Assembly (NCBI RefSeq): GCF_009928415.1
Contig: NZ_JAABNN010000005.1
Location: 186,001-250,000 of the forward strand
Direction of reading: 5' to 3'
Length of the DNA stretch: 64,000 nt
DNA from: Bacillus sp. USDA818B3_A
Lineage (GTDB): Bacteria > Bacillota > Bacilli > Bacillales > Cytobacillaceae
A model generated the notes under the pieces. That model was not told the DNA's origin. It did no database searches and worked only from the letters and a program-made list of their open reading frames with translations. This document shows positions 27,881 through 36,456 of the stretch, piece after piece. Both the position numbers and the translations under genes were made by a program. Position 1 is the first letter of the stretch. Each line of letters opens with the position of its first letter.

Positions 27881-28081
27881 TTAAGCTTTATGGACGTTTG
27901 AAGCTTGGGGTCCGCGTTGACCTTGCTCTACGTCAAAAGTAACCTCTTGACCTTCTTCAAGTGATTTATATCCTTCGCCTTGGATCGCTGAGAAATGAAC
28001 GAATACATCGTCTCCACCTTCACGTTCAATGAATCCGAAACCTTTTTCGCTGTTAAACCATTTTACTTTACCTTTTTCCAC
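27881..28081 (-). CDS. Cold-shock protein, CspA/CspB family (copy 2)
   Basis: The 66-residue cold-shock domain is close to copy 1, with RNP1 [10 protein letters not shown]2 VFVHF and the same FDVEQGQRG tail. The start is GTG 28081, since GGAGG lies 9 bases before it; the ATG eleven codons upstream has no site of its own. Like copy 1, the leader has a TTGTGTG...CACAA hairpin right before the binding site. Further up is a perfect 16-base palindrome (28138-28153). Confidence 0.94.
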   Translation of the reverse strand: MEKGKVKWFNSEKGFGFIEREGGDDVFVHFSAIQGEGYKSLEEGQEVTFDVEQGQRGPQASNVHKA

Positions 28082-28713
28082 TTTTAGTTGCCTCCTATTG
28101 TGTAAATTGCACACAATTGTTGATGGATTGAAACATGACCAAGATATCTTGGTATGGTCATATTATTACCTTGAAGAATGAAAGTTTATTCAGTATATAT
28201 GTTTAATACGAAACCATCCAAGAATGATGGTTATAAATTTGGACTTGTTTTACTGCTTTTTATCCACTAAAAAATGGCATATAATAAAAGAGGAGCTAAT
28301 TAATACTTTGATGTAGTGTGACCCTGCATCTAGTAATAAGGTTGGCTTTCTTTTACTTTATACTGTATAAAATTTTTAAATAACCCATTTTAAAAGTACA
28401 AAGAGCGCCAAAAGCTTGGAACCTTTTACTGTCAACTGCCATCCTTTCCCCATAACTTGGTAGTTCTATTCTTTTTATTCGCTAAAAAAACACCCATTTT
28501 TCATGAGCGTTTCTTCCAGATTTCCTCAAACGTTCGTAAAAGAAATTTAAATAATTAAATGGATCAGATTGTAGAATTAATAAAGAGGTTAATGCTCTAA
28601 AGGTGTGTTGGAGAAGTTGAATGTCTCTGAAAAGATTTACTTTTAATAATAAACATATTTCTATAAAATTCAGAACACTTCCGGGAGATATAATACATTT
28701 TTCTTAAATTACC
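28082..28713. other. 630-base gap between csp copy 2 and carD
   Basis: It holds the csp leader with palindrome 28138-28153. A weak plus-strand frame (28621-28707, 28 codons, GGAG 7 bases before the ATG, starting MSLKRFTFNNKHISI) has no known relatives that I can name. Nothing else stands out. The carD terminator is not obvious. Confidence 0.4.
28138..28153. promoter_or_regulatory. Perfect palindrome in the csp copy 2 upstream region
   Basis: ACCAAGATATCTTGGT is a 16-base perfect inverted repeat located 57-72 bases upstream of the GTG start. It could be an operator or an RNA hairpin of the cold-shock leader. Confidence 0.4.
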
Positions 28714-29175
28714 TTAACAGAAACTTTTTATTTGATTTTCAGTAATCCCTTTAATTAATCCCAGTTCACTAATCAAAAATTCATGTGCGTTATCTAACAT
28801 TTTTTTTTCGCTTGTATTAAGTGCTTTTTCTTTCTTCATACGCATTAAATCACGTACAACTTCAGTACATTCTTGTATTTTACCCGTTTTTATTTTGTCC
28901 GTGTTCACTTTATACCTTTGTTTCCACGGCAGTAATCTATCTGATTCTCCCTGATGAAAAATGCTTATGATGTGTTTTAATGCAGTTATGTCAGTAACAG
29001 GGCGTATTCTTGAACTCATTATTTCACCCGTAGGAATCATGACTTGCATATTACCGATTAACATTTTTATGACATAATACTGTTGTTTTTCCCCTGAGAT
29101 TTCCTTTTCTTCTATGGCTTTAATTATACCTGCTCCGTGCATTGGATAAACAATGTTATCGCCTATTTGAAACAA
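28714..29175 (-). CDS. CarD/CdnL-family RNA polymerase-binding regulator
   Basis: The 153-residue protein has an N-terminal RNA-polymerase-interacting (Tudor-like) domain, FQIGDNIVYPMHGAGIIKAI, then YYVIKMLIGNMQVMIP. A helical C-terminal DNA-contacting domain (about 65-153) contains LPWKQRYKVN and ALNTSEKKMLDNA. The family stabilises open promoter complexes. I chose TTG 29175, since GGAGGTG lies 6 bases before it and the protein then starts like Bacillus YdeB; the upstream ATGs extend into the binding site. It is probably a general transcription factor and not linked to its neighbours. Confidence 0.9.
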   Translation of the reverse strand: MFQIGDNIVYPMHGAGIIKAIEEKEISGEKQQYYVIKMLIGNMQVMIPTGEIMSSRIRPVTDITALKHIISIFHQGESDRLLPWKQRYKVNTDKIKTGKIQECTEVVRDLMRMKKEKALNTSEKKMLDNAHEFLISELGLIKGITENQIKSFC

Positions 29176-29315
29176 ATAATCCACCTCCATATATGGTAAC
29201 CTTTTTAACCTTAACATATAAATTATTTTTAATCAAATTTTTAATAATATCATAATTTTATTTTTATTGTCAACTACTTTTTTCATTAAAAATCAAAAAA
29301 AGCAAAAACAATAGG

Positions 29316-29546
29316 ATTCGTGTTGAATTACCAATAAAGGACAGGTTAATTTCCCAAAAGGAATCTCAGTTCTTTGTTAAATATTATCTTCAAATTCTCT
29401 TTGGCTCAATTATTATTTCTTTCATATTAGCTTTAATTTCTGAAAAAGGCTTATTGAGAAAGATAGTATTAGGTTTTATTGCTTTAGCTGTTGTATTTAT
29501 TGTTCTATTTTTTATAATAATGGGCGTTCTTTGGAATAAACCATGA
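29316..29546 (+). pseudogene. Remnant of a small two-helix membrane protein
   Basis: A plus-strand frame of about 76 codons ends at TGA 29544-29546. It reads like a real protein: a polar part (VELPIKDRLISQKESQFF), a hydrophobic helix (QILFGSIIISFILALIS), a charged turn (EKGLLRK) and a second helix (IVLGFIALAVVFIVLFFII). There is no ATG, GTG or TTG in frame before the first helix, so it is probably a decayed or 5'-truncated gene. An ATT at 29316 is used only as a nominal left end. Confidence 0.4.
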
Positions 29547-29695
29547 ATTTACTCCAAGTGGACTTAACGCTTTTTATAATAGTTTCTTGATTTCTAAACA
29601 AATAAGGAAATCAGCTTTCTTTCATTGAGCTTTACCAAGGAGTGATTACAAAACATTTGACTTCTTCCCCTTTTTTCCTTTTTCCTGATACAAAT

Positions 29696-29731
29696 AAAAA
29701 TCTCACCTTCCTTCAGAAAGTGAGACTTTTT
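29696..29731 (-). terminator. Terminator of the Wadjet operon
   Basis: On the minus strand AAAAAGTCTCAC pairs with GTGAGATTTTT, with a T tail, 27 bases after the jetC stop. Confidence 0.85.
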
Positions 29732-29757
29732 ACATGATTATTAGATTCGATCGTTGT

Positions 29758-32700
29758 TTACCTTACCGGAGAGACTTCCTCCCCTTGGTAAATCCGAAAC
29801 GCTGGAACAATCGTATCCGATACAATTTCTTTTCCTTTTTCCCGGATGAATTCCAATTTATAATAGGCCTCAAATCTTTGGCTGATTTCCGTTTTCACCA
29901 GTTCAGGCGGAGTCACGACGATGAATTGGAACTTCAACTTTTCAGCAACTGCGAAGATCGGGTCAAGAACATGTGCGGATGCAGCTTGACCGAACGGATT
30001 ATCACACACTAACGGAACCCAGCTTTGATCGGTCTCACTTTTCACGGATAATAACATCATCATCATCACCATACGAGCCGATAACTTTTGCCCGCCGCTG
30101 CCATCCGATTTCGTCCGAGAACCCTGATTAATCGTCTGCCAGGTTGAATAGTGCTCCCTTTGCGGCTTTCCGTACATAAAGGCATTATCCGTCCGCATAT
30201 TATAGACAAGCAGTTCAGGATATCGATTCCGCAGTGAGACAAATAAAATTTGCTCATCACTAATCAGCTGTTTGATTTCTTGGTCTAAGGCCTGATTCCC
30301 ATCATCAATCACATCAAATTGTTTCGTTATTTTATTAATCGCTGCAACAAAATGCTGCTTTAATAATGGTTCGATATCTTCAGCTTTTTTCGGTAAGATA
30401 TCTTCTTTTAGCTGAACGAGAGGAAAGGAACCTCGTTCATTTTTCAGCTTCATTTTTGCAATCATCGAACGAATGGCCTCTGAAATGCTCATCACTTTCA
30501 TGCTGGCACGGCTGGCCCAGAAGCTTTGAGCGTTCTCTGCCCTTTCTTTATCTAGTTCTAATTGCTCCAATCCACTTTGTGAAAAACGCTTCATGTTTTT
30601 CACGATGGTTTGGATATGTGCATAATGCCTTGTATCCAGATGATCGAGTGTGGTTAGGACCTCATTTTTAAAGCGGATCTCCCAATCTTTTCCCTCAATC
30701 GCAAGCTTTAAATTACGCAAGGATTGTTCGATTTTCGCATGTTTTTCTTGACCTTCGTCCTGAATCGCTTGATGTTCTTCACACCAGGATAGGATCCCTG
30801 CTTTTCCTTGGCTGTTAATTCTTTCAACATCCTCGTCCGTAAAGGCTGCCGCTTCCTCCTTAAGGATAACGGATAAGGTTAATAAATCTCCTTCATATCC
30901 CGTAATTTTCGTTTCTGTTTCTTTTTGGCGCTTCTCCGCCTTCTTTATTTCGTCTTTCGCTAATTTTGTTTGGTCTTTAATTTCTACTTCCTTAATCTCT
31001 AAATCGAGGTCTTCCCATGCTTCAGGCTGTTTCTCATGCTTTTCGATCTTTTTACCTAACTTGCCGCGCTGTTCGGCTGCAAGCTTTAAGGAGGTTTCGG
31101 CTACGGTTACAGCCGTCCCTTGTTCCCGTTCCTCTTTTTCCGCTGCCTTCGCTTCCTTTTGTGCGGTTTGCTGCATATTTTCTAATATACTAATCGGTTC
31201 CTCTGGTTCTGGAGCTTGATTCCATTCCTTATTTTGCGAATCGAGTTTCTTTTCTAATTTCTTTTGCTGCTTTTGCTCGGTTTCTTTTCTTGCTTGAATC
31301 ACAAGTAATTCTCTCGCCTGTTCTTCCTTAGACTTTTGCAGCTGTTTTAACTCTTGTATACTTCCATTGATCTCTTCTAATAAATGTGGGGATAGACTCG
31401 GAACCTCTTCACTAAGATCCGCTTTTTCATCAGCAGGATAAGCCGACCCTTCTATAAAAAAGCTAATCTCTTTGATATTTTGTTCGATTGAAAGTTTCCA
31501 TTCCAGATACGTTTGATTCCACTTGTTTTGCAGAGCAACGATGTCTTGGTGCTCTTTAACAATCTCTTGCTGCTCGGAGCTAAAGGCATCCTTTTGTTTC
31601 TCTTTCTCTAGTTTCACCCGTTTATTTTCTTGATATTGGGTCTTTTCTTGGTCAAACAGCTCTAATTTCTCAACATTTTTTGAAAGCTTGCCTATCTTTC
31701 GCTTCGTCGTTTCCAGCTGATCTTTGAGCTGAAGCTGTAATTCTTTTTCTTTAGCTTCCTGTGTGGTGATTTCCTGTAATTTCGATTTCTTAGAAAGAAG
31801 GGCATTCTGTTCTTGATGGAGTGCTCTTTCGATATCACTCGATAACTCGCCTGATAAAAAACGATCCATTTCTTTTAAAATACGACGGTAGGAGTCTTCT
31901 GTTTTTTCAATTTCGTTGAGAGTATCTTTCTTTTCGTCTATTTGTTTAGCAATCTTTATTTTCCAATTAGTAAATAGGTTTTTATCAGTTAACAGCTCTC
32001 TCTCGGTTCCGTTGATAATCACAAAGGATAACTGCTGATTTTCACGGTTCATTTCTTCACGCAAGAAAATGGGAACAGGGCTTTTAAACATCCTGCCTGA
32101 AAGGACCTGCTGATTAATTTTTTGCCATTGATGCTGGCTGACGACCAGACCGTATGGAAGAAGCGGATAGTTCAAAAGATAGTTATTCATTTCCTCCGTA
32201 CTTAGTGATTGCAGAAACTGAGTTCCATAAAAGACATCAATTCCCGTCTTCTCATCGATCCATTCCTTTAATTCCTTCACATCTTTATTGGCAATCCAGA
32301 AATGCTCATCATTTAAGGAATGGTCGAGTTGGGTTTCCCACAGATCTTTTTTAATTTGTTCCCCTTGTTCCCGGTTGTCTACTAGCATCTCTTCAATCTG
32401 GATGACATACTTCGAAAGAAGCGAATGAGTAAACGGCGCTGTGACATCATCTAATAAACCATGCAGCCTATCTAATAGTTTCGATTCTTTCTGCTTTTGC
32501 GCTTCATTGGCAGCCTGTAATTCTTCACATTTTTCTTCTGAAAATTGAATGGATTGGACAAGTGTCCCATGTGAGGTGGCAAGCTGATTTTGCTTTTCAC
32601 TAGATTCTTTCTCTTTTGCTTGCAGCTCCTCTAACGTTACCTGCTTGTCTTCAATTTGTTTTTGAAGGTAATCGACGAGTCCCTTTAAATCATAGGTTAA

Positions 32701-34227
32701 ACGGTCGCCAAATTCTTTGACCAGTGCCGCTTCCTTCGATTCAAAGTTATGTATATCCGTATAGATATAATCAATTTCTGTACTAAGCTGCGCAATGTCT
32801 TTTGTCTTTTGTTTATCCTGGCGCGACAGCTCCGTTCCTTTTTTAGTAAGAAACTTTTGATACCCAGCGTACTGCTTAACTGCTTCTTGAATGGAGAGAT
32901 AGGAATGTTCCCATTGCGCCCTTGCTTCTTTTTTGATTTCATCCATTCTTTGATTCACTTGCTCTAAACCGCTATTTTGTTCCAATTTCTCGATTTGCTG
33001 TGAAAGCGAGCGGATGCTCTGTTCGTTTTCAAACCACTCTTTCAATAAAAGTTGAAACGAGTATTGATCTTTTCGTTCCTGTTTTTCTTTCACAATCTCT
33101 TGTAAAGACGTATGCTTGGTTCGTTCTTCGGCTAATTTCTTTTCCCAATCCATTACTTCTCTGTGCGCTTTTGCATACTCTAAGTTGTCTTTTTGGAAAC
33201 GTAAATCTGCCTGCCTTACGATTAATTTTTCAATTTCTTTTTCTAAAGTAAGCAGTGCTTCCTCTTCCGTTTGTTTCAAATGCTCTAAAGCCCCCAGCAG
33301 CTGTCTGCCAGTCTTTATACTTTCCTGAACAATTTCTTTATGTTCTACCCCTTTAGCAAGGTGCGCTTCAAATGGGACAATGTCTTCTAAAAACTCTTTA
33401 TGGGCTTGCTCTCTTTTTAACAGAACAGGCAGGTCCTTCGCGATACTTGCCTGGCTTTTGAAAATCTCCACAAGATCGTTCTTTTGATGTTCGGTTCGAT
33501 GCAACACTTGACTAACGGTCGGAATAATTCTTTTTTGAAACAGGGAAAAATCATCCTCCGCTCCTTCAAAATATTTCCCAACGCCTCCTTCATCCTTGTT
33601 GATGTCCTTCATAATATCCCAATCTTTACGGTTAATTCCGTATGTATCAAGGATGCGATAGTGCTTTTTCGTATCTCGGTAAACGTCATATCCATTCCAT
33701 TTCAAATAATCCTTCAAGCTCTCGGTTTCAGCCACCTCATCATTTTCAAAGAGTGGAATATGCTCAAGTGCTGCCTCTTCTTTCCGGTCAAATTCTCTTG
33801 TATAAAAAGTAATATTAGGAAGGATCTTTGCTTCTTGTTCCAATGTCTTACTATCATTTCCACTTTCTTCACTCATCGAAATCCGCTGTTCAGCTGAGAA
33901 CATTCCTCCTGTCACCAAATGCCTGCGGTCAGCACCGTCCAATTCCCATTGAATCAGGACATGAAAGGTGTAAGGAATAAATTGTTCTTTATTGTTAAAA
34001 AAGAACTGCTGATAATATCGGTTATTTTGTTTTCCCCATGAAGTACCAGGTTTCAGTATCTGAAAAATCGTTTGCAGGAACACACCTTTCCCGCCCCCGT
34101 TCATCATCGCAATGAGGCCATTTGTCGATGTCTCCTCATTATGGAAATTAAAAGTCGTATCTTTGTATTGCTTTTGCATGCCATCATACTTGAGGCCGAC
34201 AATTCTAATTCTGTGGATTTTCGGCAT
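29758..34227 (-). CDS. jetC: Wadjet protein JetC (SMC/MukB-like ATPase)
   Basis: The 1489-residue protein has an N-terminal ATPase half with P-loop-like MMNGGGKGVFLQ (K47), a long charged central part (about 270-1230) of two coiled-coil arms around a less charged hinge (about 600-740), and a C-terminal half with signature motif SGGQKLSARM (from S1377) and Walker B region VPLVCDNPFGQ (D1409). This is the SMC motor of Wadjet, which extrudes circular DNA and leads to its cleavage by JetD. G48 replaces the usual P-loop Ser/Thr, and N1410 replaces the usual Walker B Glu. I chose ATG 34227 because AGGAGG is 6 bases before it. The gene overlaps jetB by 23 bases. Length is similar to MukB. Confidence 0.9.
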   Translation of the reverse strand: MPKIHRIRIVGLKYDGMQKQYKDTTFNFHNEETSTNGLIAMMNGGGKGVFLQTIFQILKPGTSWGKQNNRYYQQFFFNNKEQFIPYTFHVLIQWELDGADRRHLVTGGMFSAEQRISMSEESGNDSKTLEQEAKILPNITFYTREFDRKEEAALEHIPLFENDEVAETESLKDYLKWNGYDVYRDTKKHYRILDTYGINRKDWDIMKDINKDEGGVGKYFEGAEDDFSLFQKRIIPTVSQVLHRTEHQKNDLVEIFKSQASIAKDLPVLLKREQAHKEFLEDIVPFEAHLAKGVEHKEIVQESIKTGRQLLGALEHLKQTEEEALLTLEKEIEKLIVRQADLRFQKDNLEYAKAHREVMDWEKKLAEERTKHTSLQEIVKEKQERKDQYSFQLLLKEWFENEQSIRSLSQQIEKLEQNSGLEQVNQRMDEIKKEARAQWEHSYLSIQEAVKQYAGYQKFLTKKGTELSRQDKQKTKDIAQLSTEIDYIYTDIHNFESKEAALVKEFGDRLTYDLKGLVDYLQKQIEDKQVTLEELQAKEKESSEKQNQLATSHGTLVQSIQFSEEKCEELQAANEAQKQKESKLLDRLHGLLDDVTAPFTHSLLSKYVIQIEEMLVDNREQGEQIKKDLWETQLDHSLNDEHFWIANKDVKELKEWIDEKTGIDVFYGTQFLQSLSTEEMNNYLLNYPLLPYGLVVSQHQWQKINQQVLSGRMFKSPVPIFLREEMNRENQQLSFVIINGTERELLTDKNLFTNWKIKIAKQIDEKKDTLNEIEKTEDSYRRILKEMDRFLSGELSSDIERALHQEQNALLSKKSKLQEITTQEAKEKELQLQLKDQLETTKRKIGKLSKNVEKLELFDQEKTQYQENKRVKLEKEKQKDAFSSEQQEIVKEHQDIVALQNKWNQTYLEWKLSIEQNIKEISFFIEGSAYPADEKADLSEEVPSLSPHLLEEINGSIQELKQLQKSKEEQARELLVIQARKETEQKQQKKLEKKLDSQNKEWNQAPEPEEPISILENMQQTAQKEAKAAEKEEREQGTAVTVAETSLKLAAEQRGKLGKKIEKHEKQPEAWEDLDLEIKEVEIKDQTKLAKDEIKKAEKRQKETETKITGYEGDLLTLSVILKEEAAAFTDEDVERINSQGKAGILSWCEEHQAIQDEGQEKHAKIEQSLRNLKLAIEGKDWEIRFKNEVLTTLDHLDTRHYAHIQTIVKNMKRFSQSGLEQLELDKERAENAQSFWASRASMKVMSISEAIRSMIAKMKLKNERGSFPLVQLKEDILPKKAEDIEPLLKQHFVAAINKITKQFDVIDDGNQALDQEIKQLISDEQILFVSLRNRYPELLVYNMRTDNAFMYGKPQREHYSTWQTINQGSRTKSDGSGGQKLSARMVMMMMLLSVKSETDQSWVPLVCDNPFGQAASAHVLDPIFAVAEKLKFQFIVVTPPELVKTEISQRFEAYYKLEFIREKGKEIVSDTIVPAFRIYQGEEVSPVR

Positions 34228-34951
34228 GCTCATCCTCCTCTGAAGTCATTAACTGTTTAAATAATTCATAACGGTCATAATCGTGATACAAGTATTCAAT
34301 TCGCTCAAAAAGCTCTTGTTTGGGAATCGCCTTTGGAATATCGTCGCGGTCAAGGATGACAATTAATCCTTCCGTCTCTAATAAACGCATCGCACCGGCA
34401 ATTAACCCAATTCTGGTTCGCCGATTGCCTTTTTTAACACCATAATCGTCCGTGTCGACCTCCATGTATTTCCAGGTGGTCACCACATCTTTCATATCAA
34501 TCCGTTCTTCTTCCCCAAAAGAAGGCTTCGTTTTAAGGATGCTATCCCAACTCATGATAAGATCGTTCACTTGCCGCTCTAACGCGTAATAGCTGATCCC
34601 TTCCCGCTTGGTGCGGATTTTTGCCGCCTGGTTGCGGTCGATCGCCGCCAAAAACGACATAATGACAACGCTCATCAGATGAAAGTGTTTCTTCGTTTCG
34701 ACTTGCCGATGTTTATCTTTCAAATGAGTAAAATTCGTGGCAAAGACGGAACCGGTTGGCTGGACCACCAATTGGATCCGCTTGGGTGATTCAATGATAT
34801 AGGTACCAGATTCGTCCGCTAATAAGAGAACGGTCTGTCTCACTTCCGGATGAAAATAAGCCTGGAAATGTTCACTATTCTCGTCGATTACTTTGTCTTT
34901 TAATAGAGTAAAATAGACGGCCGACGCCTGTTTAATTGTTTCTGCATTCAT
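34205..34951 (-). CDS. jetB: Wadjet protein JetB (MukE-like)
   Basis: The 248-residue protein is helical with two winged-helix-like segments: INPUT from ETIKQASAVYFTLLKDKV at the start and RRTRIGLIAGAMRLLETEGL near the end (residues about 182-201). This matches the small MukE/kite subunit by size, fold pattern and gene order. It binds the JetA kleisin and the SMC heads. The ATG at 34951 overlaps the jetA stop by 4 bases (ATGA), and AGGAGG lies 7 bases before it. The middle contains a basic helix-rich stretch around KIRTKREGISYYALERQV. Sequence similarity within JetB subtypes is low, so the call rests mainly on context. Confidence 0.85.
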   Translation of the reverse strand: MNAETIKQASAVYFTLLKDKVIDENSEHFQAYFHPEVRQTVLLLADESGTYIIESPKRIQLVVQPTGSVFATNFTHLKDKHRQVETKKHFHLMSVVIMSFLAAIDRNQAAKIRTKREGISYYALERQVNDLIMSWDSILKTKPSFGEEERIDMKDVVTTWKYMEVDTDDYGVKKGNRRTRIGLIAGAMRLLETEGLIVILDRDDIPKAIPKQELFERIEYLYHDYDRYELFKQLMTSEEDEHAENPQN

Positions 34952-36456
34952 ACTTTCTCCTCCTGTACACATATTTTAAAAGGAGTGATTTTCATTCTGT
35001 ACCAAGTGAAAGGCTCCGCTCGATGATCAAAGGATGTGAAAATCTTAGAGCCTTCAAACACTTGAAATTGCGGATACTCCATCATTAGTTTATAAAGAAG
35101 GATTTCCCTTTCATCACTTAAGGTATCTTCCTTTCGATGCAGCACCTGAACCTTCAGCGGCTTTTTATCAAACATCATCCATAAATCAATCGTTTCAGAT
35201 TCTTCAAACCATAAATCCTGCACTTCTAATGGCAGTTCTTCTAAATCAGCCAATGAAAACTCCCCGGATGTTTGCAGAAATTGAAAAACATAACTCCAGG
35301 CCTTAATAACAGAGTCCCAGTTGGTTACACGCTGGCGAGTAATGCTTTCTTCGACCTCATCTTCGATTACGATGTCCGCATTTAGAGTTTCGTTCAATTC
35401 CTGTTCACCCCAAATCCAATCGAGCGGCAAAATAAACTCATTCTTCGGTGAAAATAAAGGCGAAAGCACCCGTTCTATTTCATTAAACCCTTGAACCCCT
35501 TCCCTCAGGAACCAATTTTCATAAAAATGCTCACGGAAGGAAACCAGGCTGTTTTCCCAGAACAAGGAAGGGTTTTCCGCTTTTAATTTCATCTCATAGG
35601 AGATATTTTGAATCACCAATTTAGCAAAACGATCATGCAATTGCCTGGTATGGCCAATTTTTTCTTGAAGAAGAATCAGTTCCTTCTGAATATAATCATC
35701 TTCTTCGTTCCTTCGTTTTGTTTTTTCGATCATGCTAGTGATCGTACGGAAGTGGTTTTTTTCTTCTTCAAATTGCTTTTCAATTTCCACACGATTGTCA
35801 GCCCGCTGCCATTCTTCTTCAATCAATAAGATTTTGGGATTGTTAATCATTTCCTTCTGGAAGGTAAATTCATTAGCCATCAGGCGGTTTACTCGTGAAA
35901 TGAGGTGATCGAGGTTTCGCGTAGCTTTGCGGAAATTACCATTTTTAATCAGCTGCATACTATAGAGCTGCTCAATGGTGATGGAGAACTCCTCCGCCAT
36001 TTCCCTGCTCATAAAAATCATTTCTTGCGCAACATCCGTCAGTTTATAAACAATCGATCCGCCCATCTCTAGATTGGTATATAATTCATCCATTGCAACA
36101 TAGCGGAAAGTCTGCGTTTCCCAGGATTGTTTGATTTCATCATAATAGAAGGCTTCAAACGGTCTACTATACTCTTCTTTTCCCTGATATAAAAGCCCGC
36201 TTGTAATCCGTTCAATCTGTTTTTCGTCTGCTAAAAGCCTCATTTGTTTGATCGAATCTTGCACCATATACTTGATATCCGCTTTGCGCCGATGATCATC
36301 ATCATTTAATTCCCGATAAAAGATAGTGAGGAGCACTTGCATGAGAATGGTTTGAATATAAGGTTTCAACTCCCCTACTTCCATTCCCCTCCCAAGTTCA
36401 AATAATGGATTTAGCCGCTGCAGTCGCTTGCCAAATCCTTCCCATGACTCGTTCAC
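34948..36456 (-). CDS. jetA: Wadjet protein JetA (MukF-like kleisin)
   Basis: The 502-residue protein is mostly helical. It has an N-terminal winged-helix/dimer part (LNPLFELGRGMEVGELKPYI), a middle helical stretch with VNRLMANEFTFQKEM and a long charged helix (about 215-275), and a C-terminal part with LPLEVQDLWFEES. It is the kleisin that links the two JetC heads and holds JetB. The likely start is GTG 36456: GGAGGAG sits 6 bases before it, and it overlaps the jetD stop as GTGA. The ATG five codons earlier would lie on the binding site. It is coupled to jetB by ATGA. Confidence 0.87.
   Translation of the reverse strand: MNESWEGFGKRLQRLNPLFELGRGMEVGELKPYIQTILMQVLLTIFYRELNDDDHRRKADIKYMVQDSIKQMRLLADEKQIERITSGLLYQGKEEYSRPFEAFYYDEIKQSWETQTFRYVAMDELYTNLEMGGSIVYKLTDVAQEMIFMSREMAEEFSITIEQLYSMQLIKNGNFRKATRNLDHLISRVNRLMANEFTFQKEMINNPKILLIEEEWQRADNRVEIEKQFEEEKNHFRTITSMIEKTKRRNEEDDYIQKELILLQEKIGHTRQLHDRFAKLVIQNISYEMKLKAENPSLFWENSLVSFREHFYENWFLREGVQGFNEIERVLSPLFSPKNEFILPLDWIWGEQELNETLNADIVIEDEVEESITRQRVTNWDSVIKAWSYVFQFLQTSGEFSLADLEELPLEVQDLWFEESETIDLWMMFDKKPLKVQVLHRKEDTLSDEREILLYKLMMEYPQFQVFEGSKIFTSFDHRAEPFTWYRMKITPFKICVQEEKV

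Larger units (their letters stand above)
29176..29757. other. Gap between carD and jetC
   Basis: An AT-rich carD promoter region is followed by the plus-strand membrane-protein remnant (29316-29546) and the Wadjet terminator (29696-29731). Confidence 0.5.

Noticed and set aside
28621..28707. 28-codon plus-strand frame with GGAG 7 bases before the ATG
   Set aside because: Very short, not recognised, and AT-rich spacer sequence often produces such frames; needs conservation data.
29734..30012. Plus-strand frame opposite the jetC 3' end (92 codons)
   Set aside because: Shadow of jetC; the jetC frame covers the Walker B motif in the same bases.
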